From: Gammaproteobacteria bacterium
GTDB lineage: Bacteria > Pseudomonadota > Gammaproteobacteria > GCA-001735895
Direction of reading: 5' to 3'
NCBI GenBank assembly: GCA_024763185.1
Contig: JANTFY010000165.1
Span: forward strand, 1 to 5,594
DNA length: 5,594 nt
This document shows positions 1 to 5,594 of the stretch, in pieces. The notes beneath the pieces are model-generated. The model ran no database searches. It was given only the letters and a program-made list of their open reading frames with translations, and was not told where the DNA came from. The translations under genes were made by a program, and so were the position numbers. Within the stretch, counting starts at the first letter, position 1. Each line of letters begins with the position of its first letter.

Positions 1-201
1 ATCGATCTGGCAGCGACTGCCATGCACCAGAACCAGCTTTATACCGAGATGGTGACACAGGGCGATATCATTAATGAGGTGATCGAAAAGCGGTGAACGA
101 ACCATTTCGCCGGACAACACGATGACAAAGGTTTTGTGCCTGAACGCGTTGATATAGGGTGCGGCGCTGCGAAACCAGTTAATGTAGTCCGGGGTGTGCA
201 T
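1..201 (-). CDS. argA: N-acetylglutamate synthase ArgA, N-terminal fragment (cut by the left window edge)
   Basis: ArgA transfers an acetyl group from acetyl-CoA to glutamate, the first committed and usually arginine-inhibited step of arginine synthesis, in the cytoplasm. I translated 67 codons leftwards from the ATG at 199-201. The product begins MHTPDYINWFRSAAPYINAF and continues with KTFVIVLSGE (residues 23-32), an NDIALCHHLGIKL segment and LVLVHGSRCQID (56-67). This matches, from memory, the start of gammaproteobacterial ArgA (PYIN..R.KTFVI.L.GE, then LHSLGI.LV.V.G.R.QID), which opens the amino-acid-kinase-like domain; the acetyltransferase domain would lie beyond the edge. A Cys replaces the usual Pro in the GSRPQI motif. 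Upstream in frame there is no other ATG, GTG or TTG before a stop at 241-243, so the start is well fixed, although no strong ribosome site is seen. The argF and argD genes nearby support the assignment. Separating it from the related kinase ArgB rests on the start and PYIN region. Confidence 0.88.
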   Translation of the reverse strand, partial: MHTPDYINWFRSAAPYINAFRHKTFVIVLSGEMVRSPLFDHLINDIALCHHLGIKLVLVHGSRCQID

Positions 202-264
202 GGTTGAATTTAAGTCTGCTACTGTCTCAGCTTTCCAGGATTAGTAATAACAACGATAAGACAT

Positions 265-292
265 AGTATATTGTACTGCGGGCAAATGCCCA
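265..292 (-). promoter_or_regulatory. candidate sigma-70 promoter for argA
   Basis: Read on the minus strand, TGGGCA (287-292) and TATACT (265-270) are separated by 16 nt, matching 4 of 6 and 5 of 6 consensus bases. Transcription would start about 55 nt before the argA ATG. The -35 end overlaps a short inverted repeat, GGGCA-AA-TGCCC (280-291). I saw no convincing ArgR operator (ARG box) here. The call rests on consensus matching alone. Confidence 0.3.
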
Positions 293-349
293 TGCCTTTT
301 GTTTGTAATCGGCCGCCTACAGGATTTTATGGTTTTATCCGCTAGTGTT

Positions 350-379
350 TTGTTTACAATAGCTTTTCACTTCTATACC
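350..379 (+). promoter_or_regulatory. weak candidate promoter for the GGDEF-like gene
   Basis: TTGTTT (350-355) and TATACC (374-379) are 18 nt apart and lie about 40 nt before the start codon. Both hexamers match the sigma-70 consensus only partly. The leader that follows is very A-rich (396-411). This is a guess based on position and spacing in the divergent region. Confidence 0.2.
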
Positions 380-417
380 TCAGATGAGGTTTAATAAAAA
401 AAACAAAAAAAGGAATC

Positions 418-1623
418 ATGGCCGACCCGTTGGAACAGAAACAAACCATCAGTACCTACCATTTGCAACAGCACAAGTTGGTCGATTTTTTATACGACCG
501 TTTTAATGTGGGAATGGTATTTACCCTGGTCGTGGCCTTTGTGGCCAGTGCCCTGACCATGGTGGAGCTGGAATTACAGGGCCGAGAGCATTGGGTGGCT
601 GTGTGGCTGATACTGCTGATTGTCATTCAGCTTCTGCGCCTCAGGTTAAAAAAGGCCTATGACCGAATACGACATGATGACTATATGAGTCATGAAACCT
701 GGAAAAGAAGGTTTATCATCGGGGTATATCTGGTCGCGTTGTGTCAGGGTATCGGTGGCATGCTGGTGATGCCCTATGTCAGCAGTAATCTTCAATTTAT
801 CCTGCATACGTTTCTGCTGGGCCTCGGTGCTGGCGCAATCGCTTACCTGTCTACTTCCATGGTTATCTATGGCGCCTATCTGGTGCTCATGATTGCTCCG
901 GTTACGGTGTATCTGTTTCGACTGGGCACCCCTGACAGCCTGGTGCTGGCCTTTATGTATACGTTTATGATCTTTGCCTATTATTTTGGTGTCAGGCGCA
1001 TGAACAGCATGATTACAGAAGCCATGAGCCTGCGCTTTGAAAATGAAATGCTGGTCAACGATTTACAGCGCTTGCTCAGTGCGGTGGCGAAATCAAACAA
1101 GGAACTGGATGAAATGTCCACCACCGATGAATTGACCGGTGTTTCCAATTATCGGGCATTTCGGGTGCGCCTTGAAGAATTCAGGCGCAAGTATATGGAC
1201 ACGGGGTTACCTTTATCCATTGCCATGCTGAATGTCGATTTTTATTATGAATATAATGAATTTTACGGGCAGGAACTGGGTAATAAAACCCTGACCGAAC
1301 TTGCCAGTTTGATGCAGTCTGAGGTGATCCAGGAAGACGGGGTGGTCGCCCGTATTACCGGCGCCGAGTTTGGTCTGCTGTTTCCCGGTGTTTCCTGTGA
1401 AGGGGCACGCTTGCAGATGGAAAAAGTGATACAGGCACTGCGGCAAAAAGCCATTCAACACGAAAAATCCAGGATCAGTCCCTTGCTGACCGTCTCGGTG
1501 GGTATCTGTTGTGTGCCGGTAAGCGAAAACCTGAGTTCCAGAAACCTGATCTCAAAGGCCGAGGAAGCTCTGCGCCTGGCAAAATCCAATGGCAGAAACC
1601 GCATCGAGTTGGCTAACAGTTAA
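418..1623 (+). CDS. Six-helix membrane protein with a degenerate, probably inactive GGDEF domain
   Basis: The 401-residue protein has six likely membrane helices (about 31-51, 58-77, 99-120, 126-148, 150-168, 174-192), a probable coiled coil (about 197-233) and a GGDEF-type domain (about 234-397). The domain is recognisable from TTDELTGVSNYRAF (235-248), SVGI (360-363) and NGRNRI (391-396). Active diguanylate cyclases make cyclic di-GMP from two GTP. Here the signature is TGAEF (314-318), so the metal-binding acidic third position is Ala. In LNVDFYYEYNEFYGQELGN (271-289), compared with PleD, N272 replaces the metal-binding Asp, Y277 the phosphate-contacting Lys and N289 the guanine-contacting Asp; N280 is kept. 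The RxxD inhibitory site is absent. I infer a catalytically dead receptor or scaffold. The helices match no sensor family I can name. An AAGGA ribosome site lies only about 3 nt before the ATG, and an in-frame stop at 385-387 rules out a longer N-terminus. The gene is divergent from argA and converges on argF. Confidence 0.85.
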   Translation: MADPLEQKQTISTYHLQQHKLVDFLYDRFNVGMVFTLVVAFVASALTMVELELQGREHWVAVWLILLIVIQLLRLRLKKAYDRIRHDDYMSHETWKRRFIIGVYLVALCQGIGGMLVMPYVSSNLQFILHTFLLGLGAGAIAYLSTSMVIYGAYLVLMIAPVTVYLFRLGTPDSLVLAFMYTFMIFAYYFGVRRMNSMITEAMSLRFENEMLVNDLQRLLSAVAKSNKELDEMSTTDELTGVSNYRAFRVRLEEFRRKYMDTGLPLSIAMLNVDFYYEYNEFYGQELGNKTLTELASLMQSEVIQEDGVVARITGAEFGLLFPGVSCEGARLQMEKVIQALRQKAIQHEKSRISPLLTVSVGICCVPVSENLSSRNLISKAEEALRLAKSNGRNRIELANS

Positions 1624-1625
1624 CC

Positions 1626-1653
1626 GGCTCTAATAATGGGGCTCTAATAATGG
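1626..1653. repeat. perfect 14-bp tandem duplication at the argF 3' end
   Basis: GGCTCTAATAATGG occurs twice back to back, at 1626-1639 and 1640-1653. The right-hand copy contains the last two codons and TAG stop of argF on the minus strand. The left-hand copy lies in the gap after the GGDEF-like gene and carries a second, unused copy of the same ending. It looks like a recent slippage duplication that does not alter either protein. Confidence 0.9.
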
Positions 1654-2555
1654 CCCGCTATCAGAAATTCCAGTAACGCCTTTTGTGCATGTAAGCGGTT
1701 TTCGGCTTCCTGCCAGACCACGCTTTGAGGGCCATCAATGACTTCTGCAGTCACTTCTTCACCACGGTGAGCGGGCAGGCAGTGCATGAACAGGGCATCT
1801 TTATCGGCCTGTTGCATGATCTCGCTATTAACCTGAAAATTGGCAAATTCCTTGATGCGGTCCTGTTGTTCCTGTTCCTGGCCCATGCTGGCCCAGACAT
1901 CGGTGACCACCAGGTCGGCATTGGCAGAAGCTTCTTCAGCAGAATGCATGATGGTTATGCGATCTCCACCGGCGGAAATGATATCGGGGTCAGGCATGTA
2001 ATTGTCCGGGCAACCAATATTCAGCCTGAAATCAAACTGCCGTGCGGCATTGATATAGGAATGGCACATATTGTTGCCATCGCCAATCCACGCCACCGTG
2101 GCGCCTTTAATGTCACCGCGTTGTTCAAACCAGGTCTGCAAATCCGCCAATAACTGGCAGGGATGAAGTTTATCGGTGAGCCCGTTGATGACCGGTGAAG
2201 AGGAATGCTGGGCAAACTCCTGCAATCGATCATGTCCAAAAGTCCGGATCATGATGGCATCCACCATGCTTGAAATGACCCTGGCACTGTCTCCCAGGGG
2301 CTCACCCCGGCCCAGTTGAATATCGCGCGGAGACAGGAACATGGCGTGGCCACCCAGTTGACTCATGCCGCTTTCAAAAGAAACCCGGGTGCGGGTGGAT
2401 GATTTTTCAAACACCATGGCCAGCACCTTGCCATTGAGCGGAGTGTGCGAAATGCCTGCTTTCAGGCTTTGTTTGACATCGATGGCATGATGGATCAGGG
2501 CACGTAGTTCGTCACTGGAAAAATCCAGCAAACTGAGAAAATGTCGAGAGGGCAT
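1644..2555 (-). CDS. argF: Ornithine carbamoyltransferase (anabolic type)
   Basis: This cytoplasmic enzyme joins carbamoyl phosphate to ornithine to give citrulline, the sixth arginine step. The 303-residue protein has the usual family length and carries all key motifs in order: the carbamoyl phosphate loop STRTR (53-57), HPCQ (131-134), the ornithine-binding DVWASMGQE (219-227) and HCLP (258-261). STRTR and SMG together separate it from aspartate carbamoyltransferase. Length and pairing with argD favour the anabolic ArgF over the catabolic ArcB, which usually sits with arcA and arcC. The start ATG (2553-2555) lies one nucleotide after the argD stop (TAA-C-ATG on the minus strand) with only a weak ribosome site, so translation is probably coupled to argD and both share an mRNA. 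No hairpin terminator follows; the 3' end faces the GGDEF-like gene 20 nt away. Confidence 0.96.
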   Translation of the reverse strand: MPSRHFLSLLDFSSDELRALIHHAIDVKQSLKAGISHTPLNGKVLAMVFEKSSTRTRVSFESGMSQLGGHAMFLSPRDIQLGRGEPLGDSARVISSMVDAIMIRTFGHDRLQEFAQHSSSPVINGLTDKLHPCQLLADLQTWFEQRGDIKGATVAWIGDGNNMCHSYINAARQFDFRLNIGCPDNYMPDPDIISAGGDRITIMHSAEEASANADLVVTDVWASMGQEQEQQDRIKEFANFQVNSEIMQQADKDALFMHCLPAHRGEEVTAEVIDGPQSVVWQEAENRLHAQKALLEFLIAGHY

Positions 2556-2556
2556 G

Positions 2557-3735
2557 TTATTTACTCTGGGAAAATTGTGAGATCGAACGCAACAGGCGGT
2601 CGGCTATTTCTTGGGTTTGCTGCTCATCGATAATCAAGGGTGGCAGCAGGCGGATCACATGGTCAGCCGTTACATTGATCAACAAACCGTTGTCGAGCGC
2701 GATGCCCACGAGTTCAGCACAGGGTTTGTTCAGTGTAATACCCACCAGTAAACCCAGGTTGCGAATGTCCACTACCGGTGAATCATCCTCAAGATTTGCT
2801 TTAAGGTAATCGGTGAGTTGCTGGCCGCGTAACCGTGCATTTTCAGCCAGCTTATGCCGTTGCATAACCTCTACCACGGTTTGTGCCACATGGCAGGCAA
2901 AAGGGTTGCCGCCAAAGGTTGAACCGTGATTGCCGGGTTTAAAGATATTGCGGGCTTTTCCAGCGGCCAGGCAGGCACCGATAGGGATGCCGTTACCGAG
3001 GGCCTTGGCCAGGGTCAACACATCCGGTTGTATGGATTCATGCTGGAAAGCAAACATTTTGCCACTACGCGCCATGCCGGTTTGAATCTCGTCCAGCATC
3101 ATCAACCAGTTTTGTTCATCGCACAGTTCACGAATGGTACGCAAATAACCCGGATCAGGGATATTGATGCCGCCTTCTCCCTGAACCGGTTCGACCAGAA
3201 TGGCCACCACATTCGGGTTGTTGGCGGCTATCGATTTTAAAGCCTCGATATCATTGAACGGGGCGCGTACAAAGCCGGCGACCAGTGGTTCAAACCCGGC
3301 CTGGACCTTGCGATTGCCGGTGGCTGACAAGGTGGCCATGGTGCGCCCATGGAAACTGCCCTGCATGACCACGATTTCCGGTTTATCGATGTTGTGTTGA
3401 TGGCCGTAAAGACGAGCCAGTTTGATCGCGGCTTCGTTGGCCTCGGCACCGGAATTACTGAAAAATGCCTGCTCCATGCCGGACAGCTCACACAGGCTAT
3501 CGGCCAGTTTTTCCTGGTTTTCGATATGATAGAGGTTCGACGTATGCAAGATACGGGATGCCTGATGGGTGATGGCCCGGGTTACGTCGGCATGATGATG
3601 GCCGAGGCTGGTGACCGATATGCCGCACAGGGCATCGATATATTGCTGATCATTGTCGTCCCACACATAGATACCCTCGCCACGCTTAAAATTGACCGGT
3701 AAGGGTTTGTAGGTTGACATCAGGTGGTTGGCCAT
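2557..3735 (-). CDS. argD: Acetylornithine aminotransferase (PLP-dependent, class III)
   Basis: ArgD transfers an amino group from glutamate to N-acetylglutamate semialdehyde, giving N-acetylornithine; family members often also serve lysine synthesis as succinyldiaminopimelate aminotransferase. With the start chosen here the protein has 392 residues, normal for ArgD. Visible motifs are SGAEANE (95-101), SFHGRT (127-132), EPVQGEGG (182-189), LDEIQTG (214-220, Asp215 expected to contact the PLP ring nitrogen), TLAKALGNG (Lys244 as the expected PLP Schiff-base lysine) and STFGGNP (272-278). The reading frame could open at a TTG at 3760-3762, but the ATG at 3733-3735 is preferred. It gives MANHLMSTYKPLPV, like related ArgD proteins with a few residues before STY, and the TTG falls inside the likely -10 box. 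A weak GGA lies 8 nt before this ATG. The gene is followed after one nucleotide by argF, forming an arginine pair. Confidence 0.94.
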   Translation of the reverse strand: MANHLMSTYKPLPVNFKRGEGIYVWDDNDQQYIDALCGISVTSLGHHHADVTRAITHQASRILHTSNLYHIENQEKLADSLCELSGMEQAFFSNSGAEANEAAIKLARLYGHQHNIDKPEIVVMQGSFHGRTMATLSATGNRKVQAGFEPLVAGFVRAPFNDIEALKSIAANNPNVVAILVEPVQGEGGINIPDPGYLRTIRELCDEQNWLMMLDEIQTGMARSGKMFAFQHESIQPDVLTLAKALGNGIPIGACLAAGKARNIFKPGNHGSTFGGNPFACHVAQTVVEVMQRHKLAENARLRGQQLTDYLKANLEDDSPVVDIRNLGLLVGITLNKPCAELVGIALDNGLLINVTADHVIRLLPPLIIDEQQTQEIADRLLRSISQFSQSK

Positions 3736-3761
3736 GAGCTTTTTCCGCGAAAAAACGAGCA

Positions 3762-3789
3762 ATAATAGCTAAATTTTCATCAAACTCAA
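3762..3789 (-). promoter_or_regulatory. candidate sigma-70 promoter of argD-argF
   Basis: On the minus strand TTGAGT (3784-3789) and TATTAT (3762-3767) are 16 nt apart, matching 4 of 6 and 5 of 6 consensus bases. Transcription would start near 3755, giving a leader of about 20 nt before the argD ATG. The leader contains a U5-A5 palindrome around CGCG (about 3740-3755). No clear ARG box was found. This placement helps exclude the upstream TTG as argD start. Confidence 0.45.
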
Positions 3790-3815
3790 GATCTTAGTCT
3801 GTATTTCTTAATGCA

Positions 3816-3911
3816 AAGCCGGGTGTCAGTTTTGCCAATTACCCGATATCGACTAAAGCTATCCCAGTGCGGATTGTTGTGGCCAGGACGGTAAGCCGGG
3901 ATGGCAGTTTT
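3816..3911. repeat. imperfect direct repeat in the sodB-argD gap
   Basis: AAGCCGGGTGTCAGTTTT (3816-3833) recurs as AAGCCGGGATGGCAGTTTT (3893-3911), differing by one inserted base and one substitution, with about 60 nt between the copies. The stretch between argD's promoter and sodB's terminator shows no coding potential that I can support. The repeat could be a local duplication remnant or a paired binding site; function is unknown. Confidence 0.5.
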
Positions 3912-3930
3912 TTAGTGGGAATGTTAGGTA

Positions 3931-3958
3931 TAAAAAAAGCCCTGACAGGCAGGGCTTT
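3931..3958 (-). terminator. intrinsic terminator of sodB
   Basis: A perfect 9-bp stem, AAAGCCCTG (3936-3944) against CAGGGCTTT (3950-3958), encloses a 5-nt loop. Read on the minus strand, the stem runs straight into a T7 tract (3932-3938). It begins about 35 nt after the sodB stop, in the right orientation to end sodB transcription before argD. It is a textbook Rho-independent terminator. Confidence 0.93.
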
Positions 3959-3992
3959 GATCGATGACAGGTTTAACCTGTATCGGCATGGA

Positions 3993-4571
3993 TCAGAGGT
4001 TGCTGGAAACAAAATCCCAGTTAACCAGGTTCCAGAAAGCGGCAACGTAATCCGGGCGCGCATTTCTATAGTCGATGTAATAGGCATGTTCCCAGACATC
4101 GCAGGTCAGTAGCGGTGTTACCCCTTCATCGGTCAGCGGGCAGCCGGCATTCGAAGTCTTGACGATTTCCAGTTCTCCAGCCGCATTTTTTACCAGCCAG
4201 GTCCATCCTGAACCAAAGTTGCCGACACAATCGGCACTGAAGGTTTTTTTGAATTCTTCGAAAGAGCCGAACTTGGCATTGATGGCATCGGCCAGAGCGC
4301 CGTCGGGTTCTCCGCCACCGTTGGGGCTCAGGCAGTTCCAGTAAAAAGTGTGGTTCCATACCTGGGCGGCATTATTGAAAACCGGGCCTGAAGATTTGCG
4401 GATAATGTCTTCCAGGGCCATATCGGCAAAATCAGTGCCTTCGATCAGGCCATTCAGGTTGGTTACGTAGGCGTTGTGATGCTTGCCATGATGATATTCC
4501 AGGGTTTCTTCAGAAATATGTGGGGCCAGCGCGTTTTTAGCATAGGGTAATTCGGGTAATTGAAAAGCCAT
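3993..4571 (-). CDS. sodB: Iron superoxide dismutase
   Basis: The cytoplasmic enzyme converts superoxide to oxygen and hydrogen peroxide. The 192-residue product is close, from memory, to Escherichia coli SodB (193 residues) along its whole length. The four metal ligands are present: His27 (in LEYHHGKHH), His74 (in VWNHTFYW), Asp158 and His162 (in DVWEHAYYIDY). Gln70 in NNAAQVWNH and the NCLSPNGGGEP segment favour the iron over the manganese type. No signal peptide is seen. The ATG at 4569-4571 gives the family start MAFQLPELPYAKNALAPHIS. An in-frame extension upstream to 4673 would add 34 unrelated residues and overlap the likely promoter, so it is rejected. The ribosome site is weak (GAGA about 10 nt upstream). 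The gene stands alone, with its own candidate promoter and a strong terminator. Confidence 0.97.
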   Translation of the reverse strand: MAFQLPELPYAKNALAPHISEETLEYHHGKHHNAYVTNLNGLIEGTDFADMALEDIIRKSSGPVFNNAAQVWNHTFYWNCLSPNGGGEPDGALADAINAKFGSFEEFKKTFSADCVGNFGSGWTWLVKNAAGELEIVKTSNAGCPLTDEGVTPLLTCDVWEHAYYIDYRNARPDYVAAFWNLVNWDFVSSNL

Positions 4572-4614
4572 GTTAGTTTCTCGTGAGTTGTTAGTTCTAT
4601 AAAAAGAGGCGCAA

Positions 4615-4643
4615 TGTATAGCACAATGATGAAAGCAGATAAA
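4615..4643 (-). promoter_or_regulatory. candidate extended -10 promoter of sodB
   Basis: On the minus strand, TGC followed by TATACA (4615-4620) forms an extended -10, with a weak -35 TTTATC (4638-4643) at 17-nt spacing. The start would fall near 4608, leaving a leader of about 37 nt. The AT-rich flank holds GATAAA-like hexamers, but they do not line up into a Fur box that I would defend. Confidence 0.4.
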
Positions 4644-4751
4644 CTTATTATGTGTGCCGTTTTTAAATGGCATGACAGAATTGATTGAAGCTTACTGGCT
4701 CAACTCATAAACTTGCGCGATTAAATTTAACGCTTAGAGGCGACAAACAGC

Positions 4752-5594
4752 ATGTGTGGAATTTTTGGGGGTCTGGACTTCTCGGGCGCGTCGATAGAGC
4801 GGTCGGTTATGCAGCGTATGTCATCCGCGGTGGCTCGCCGGGGGCCGGATGATGAGGGTGATTATTATGACAGGGCCGTCGCCTTAGGGCATCGTCGCCT
4901 GGCCATCATCGATCTGTCGTCACAGGGACATCAGCCCATGTCCGATGTGCAGCAGAAATACAGCGTGGTGTTCAACGGTACCATCTACAATTATCCGGAA
5001 TTGCGCGCGCAGTTGATCGAACTGGGTTATGGATTTCATTCACACAGCGATACCGAAGTGATTGTCAATGCTTATGCCCATTGGGGTGAGCAATGCGTGC
5101 AACACCTGCACGGCATGTTTGCCTTCGCGATCTGGGACCGGCAAGCGCAAAGCCTGTTCCTGGCGCGTGATCGTATGGGTATCAAACCACTATATTATGT
5201 AAAAACCGAGCGCTATTTCTATTTTGCATCCAGTTTGCCCGCACTGTTGCAGACCGGGGTCTGCGATACATCCATCGATGCCGTGTCATTGCATCATTTG
5301 TACAGTCTGCATGCCGTGGTACCGGCCCCGGGTACGCTGTTTAAAGGTATAAAAAAATGTCCACCGGCGCACACCCTGATGCTGAACCAGGATGGCAATT
5401 TAAAAATCCGGCGTTACTGGGACCTGGTGGCGAAAAGGCCCGTCCAGCCAAAATCCGATGCCGAGTGGCGAGAGGCGATCCACCAGTCATTGTTGCTGGC
5501 GGTAAAAAAACGTCTGACCATTGCCGATGTGCCGGTTGGTGTCTTGTTGTCAGGCGGGCTCGACTCCAGTCTGCTGGTGGCATTGCTGGCTGAG
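4752..5594 (+). CDS. asnO: Asparagine-synthetase-family glutamine amidotransferase, NAGGN type (N-terminal half, cut by the right edge)
   Basis: I translated 281 residues from the ATG at 4752. The start is fixed because Cys2 (MCGIFGG) is the glutaminase nucleophile. The class II glutaminase domain (about 2-200) shows RRGPDDEG (29-36), GHRRLAIIDLS (46-56), NGTIYNYPELR (75-85), SDTEV (99-103) and GMFAFAIWDR (121-130). The synthetase domain opens with the ATP-pyrophosphatase loop SGGLDSS (267-273). These enzymes move ammonia from glutamine to an ATP-activated carboxylate. FASSLPALL (158-166) and HAVVPAPGT (187-195), together with NGT where AsnB has NGE, resemble the branch that amidates N-acetylglutaminylglutamine to the osmolyte NAGGN (AsnO, as in Pseudomonas and Sinorhizobium). 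That subtype is inferred from remembered sequences; ordinary AsnB is the alternative. Its usual partners, an acetyltransferase/ATP-grasp ligase (ngg) and an M42-type peptidase, would lie to the right. GAGG at 4737-4740 is a distant ribosome site, 11 nt from the ATG. Confidence 0.85.
   Translation, partial: MCGIFGGLDFSGASIERSVMQRMSSAVARRGPDDEGDYYDRAVALGHRRLAIIDLSSQGHQPMSDVQQKYSVVFNGTIYNYPELRAQLIELGYGFHSHSDTEVIVNAYAHWGEQCVQHLHGMFAFAIWDRQAQSLFLARDRMGIKPLYYVKTERYFYFASSLPALLQTGVCDTSIDAVSLHHLYSLHAVVPAPGTLFKGIKKCPPAHTLMLNQDGNLKIRRYWDLVAKRPVQPKSDAEWREAIHQSLLLAVKKRLTIADVPVGVLLSGGLDSSLLVALLAE

Noticed and set aside
1213..1461. Open frames on the minus strand inside the GGDEF-like gene
   Set aside because: They are antisense to a well-supported domain, have no family resemblance and no ribosome site.
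2926..3702. Several open frames on the plus strand across argD, and one across argF (1725-2153)
   Set aside because: They mirror strongly conserved coding sequence on the other strand, and their translations resemble no protein family.
3736..3762. Longer ArgD from a TTG start at 3760-3762
   Set aside because: The TTG lies inside the predicted -10 box, and relatives start only a few residues before the STY motif, which fits the ATG at 3733-3735.
3762..3830. ARG box for ArgR upstream of argD
   Set aside because: AT-rich stretches near TTTGATGAAAATTT loosely recall the motif, but the TGAAT/ATTCA symmetry is absent.
3839..4112. Small open frames over the sodB 3' end and terminator, on both strands
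   Set aside because: They cross the sodB terminator hairpin and overlap conserved SodB codons; they are chance frames.
4620..4660. Possible Fur box or RyhB-type pairing site upstream of sodB
   Set aside because: GATAAA-like hexamers occur, but they do not form the repeated GATAAT array, and no small-RNA pairing can be shown without the RNA sequence.
4572..4673. N-terminal extension of SodB by 34 residues in the same open frame
   Set aside because: The extension has no resemblance to the family, includes the likely promoter, and the internal ATG gives the conserved SodB start.
5341..5594. Open frames on both strands within the amidotransferase
   Set aside because: They lie in other frames of a gene with a continuous, motif-rich translation from 4752 to the edge.

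Overview
The window looks like chromosomal DNA from a gammaproteobacterium, possibly halophilic or marine. ArgA, ArgF, ArgD and the iron superoxide dismutase all read like gammaproteobacterial housekeeping proteins. The right-hand gene is the kind of amidotransferase used to make a dipeptide osmolyte. Lineage is inferred from remembered family features, not from a search.

Layout. Positions 1-201 (minus) hold the N-terminal 67 codons of argA (N-acetylglutamate synthase), running off the left edge. A 216-nt divergent control region (202-417) separates it from a plus-strand gene (418-1623) for a six-helix membrane protein with a C-terminal GGDEF domain whose catalytic residues are largely lost. 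That gene converges, with a 20-nt gap and no hairpin terminator, on a minus-strand pair: argD (2557-3735, acetylornithine aminotransferase) followed after one nucleotide by argF (1644-2555, ornithine carbamoyltransferase). A 257-nt gap carries a candidate argD promoter and a strong intrinsic terminator for the next minus-strand gene, sodB (3993-4571). A 180-nt divergent region then leads to a plus-strand asparagine-synthetase-family amidotransferase (from 4752, cut by the right edge). It most resembles the N-acetylglutaminylglutamine amide (NAGGN) branch, often called asnO.

How the genes relate. argA, argD and argF supply the first step, the aminotransferase step and the carbamoylation step of arginine synthesis: glutamate to N-acetylglutamate, acetylglutamate semialdehyde to acetylornithine, and ornithine to citrulline. 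The AsnO-like enzyme probably belongs to a separate osmoprotectant locus continuing to the right; it also draws on glutamine. sodB is a stand-alone oxidative-stress gene with its own promoter and terminator.

Most of the window is ordinary metabolism. The most unusual item is the degenerate GGDEF membrane protein placed between arginine genes. I see no CRISPR array, insertion sequence, phage gene, tRNA or rRNA.
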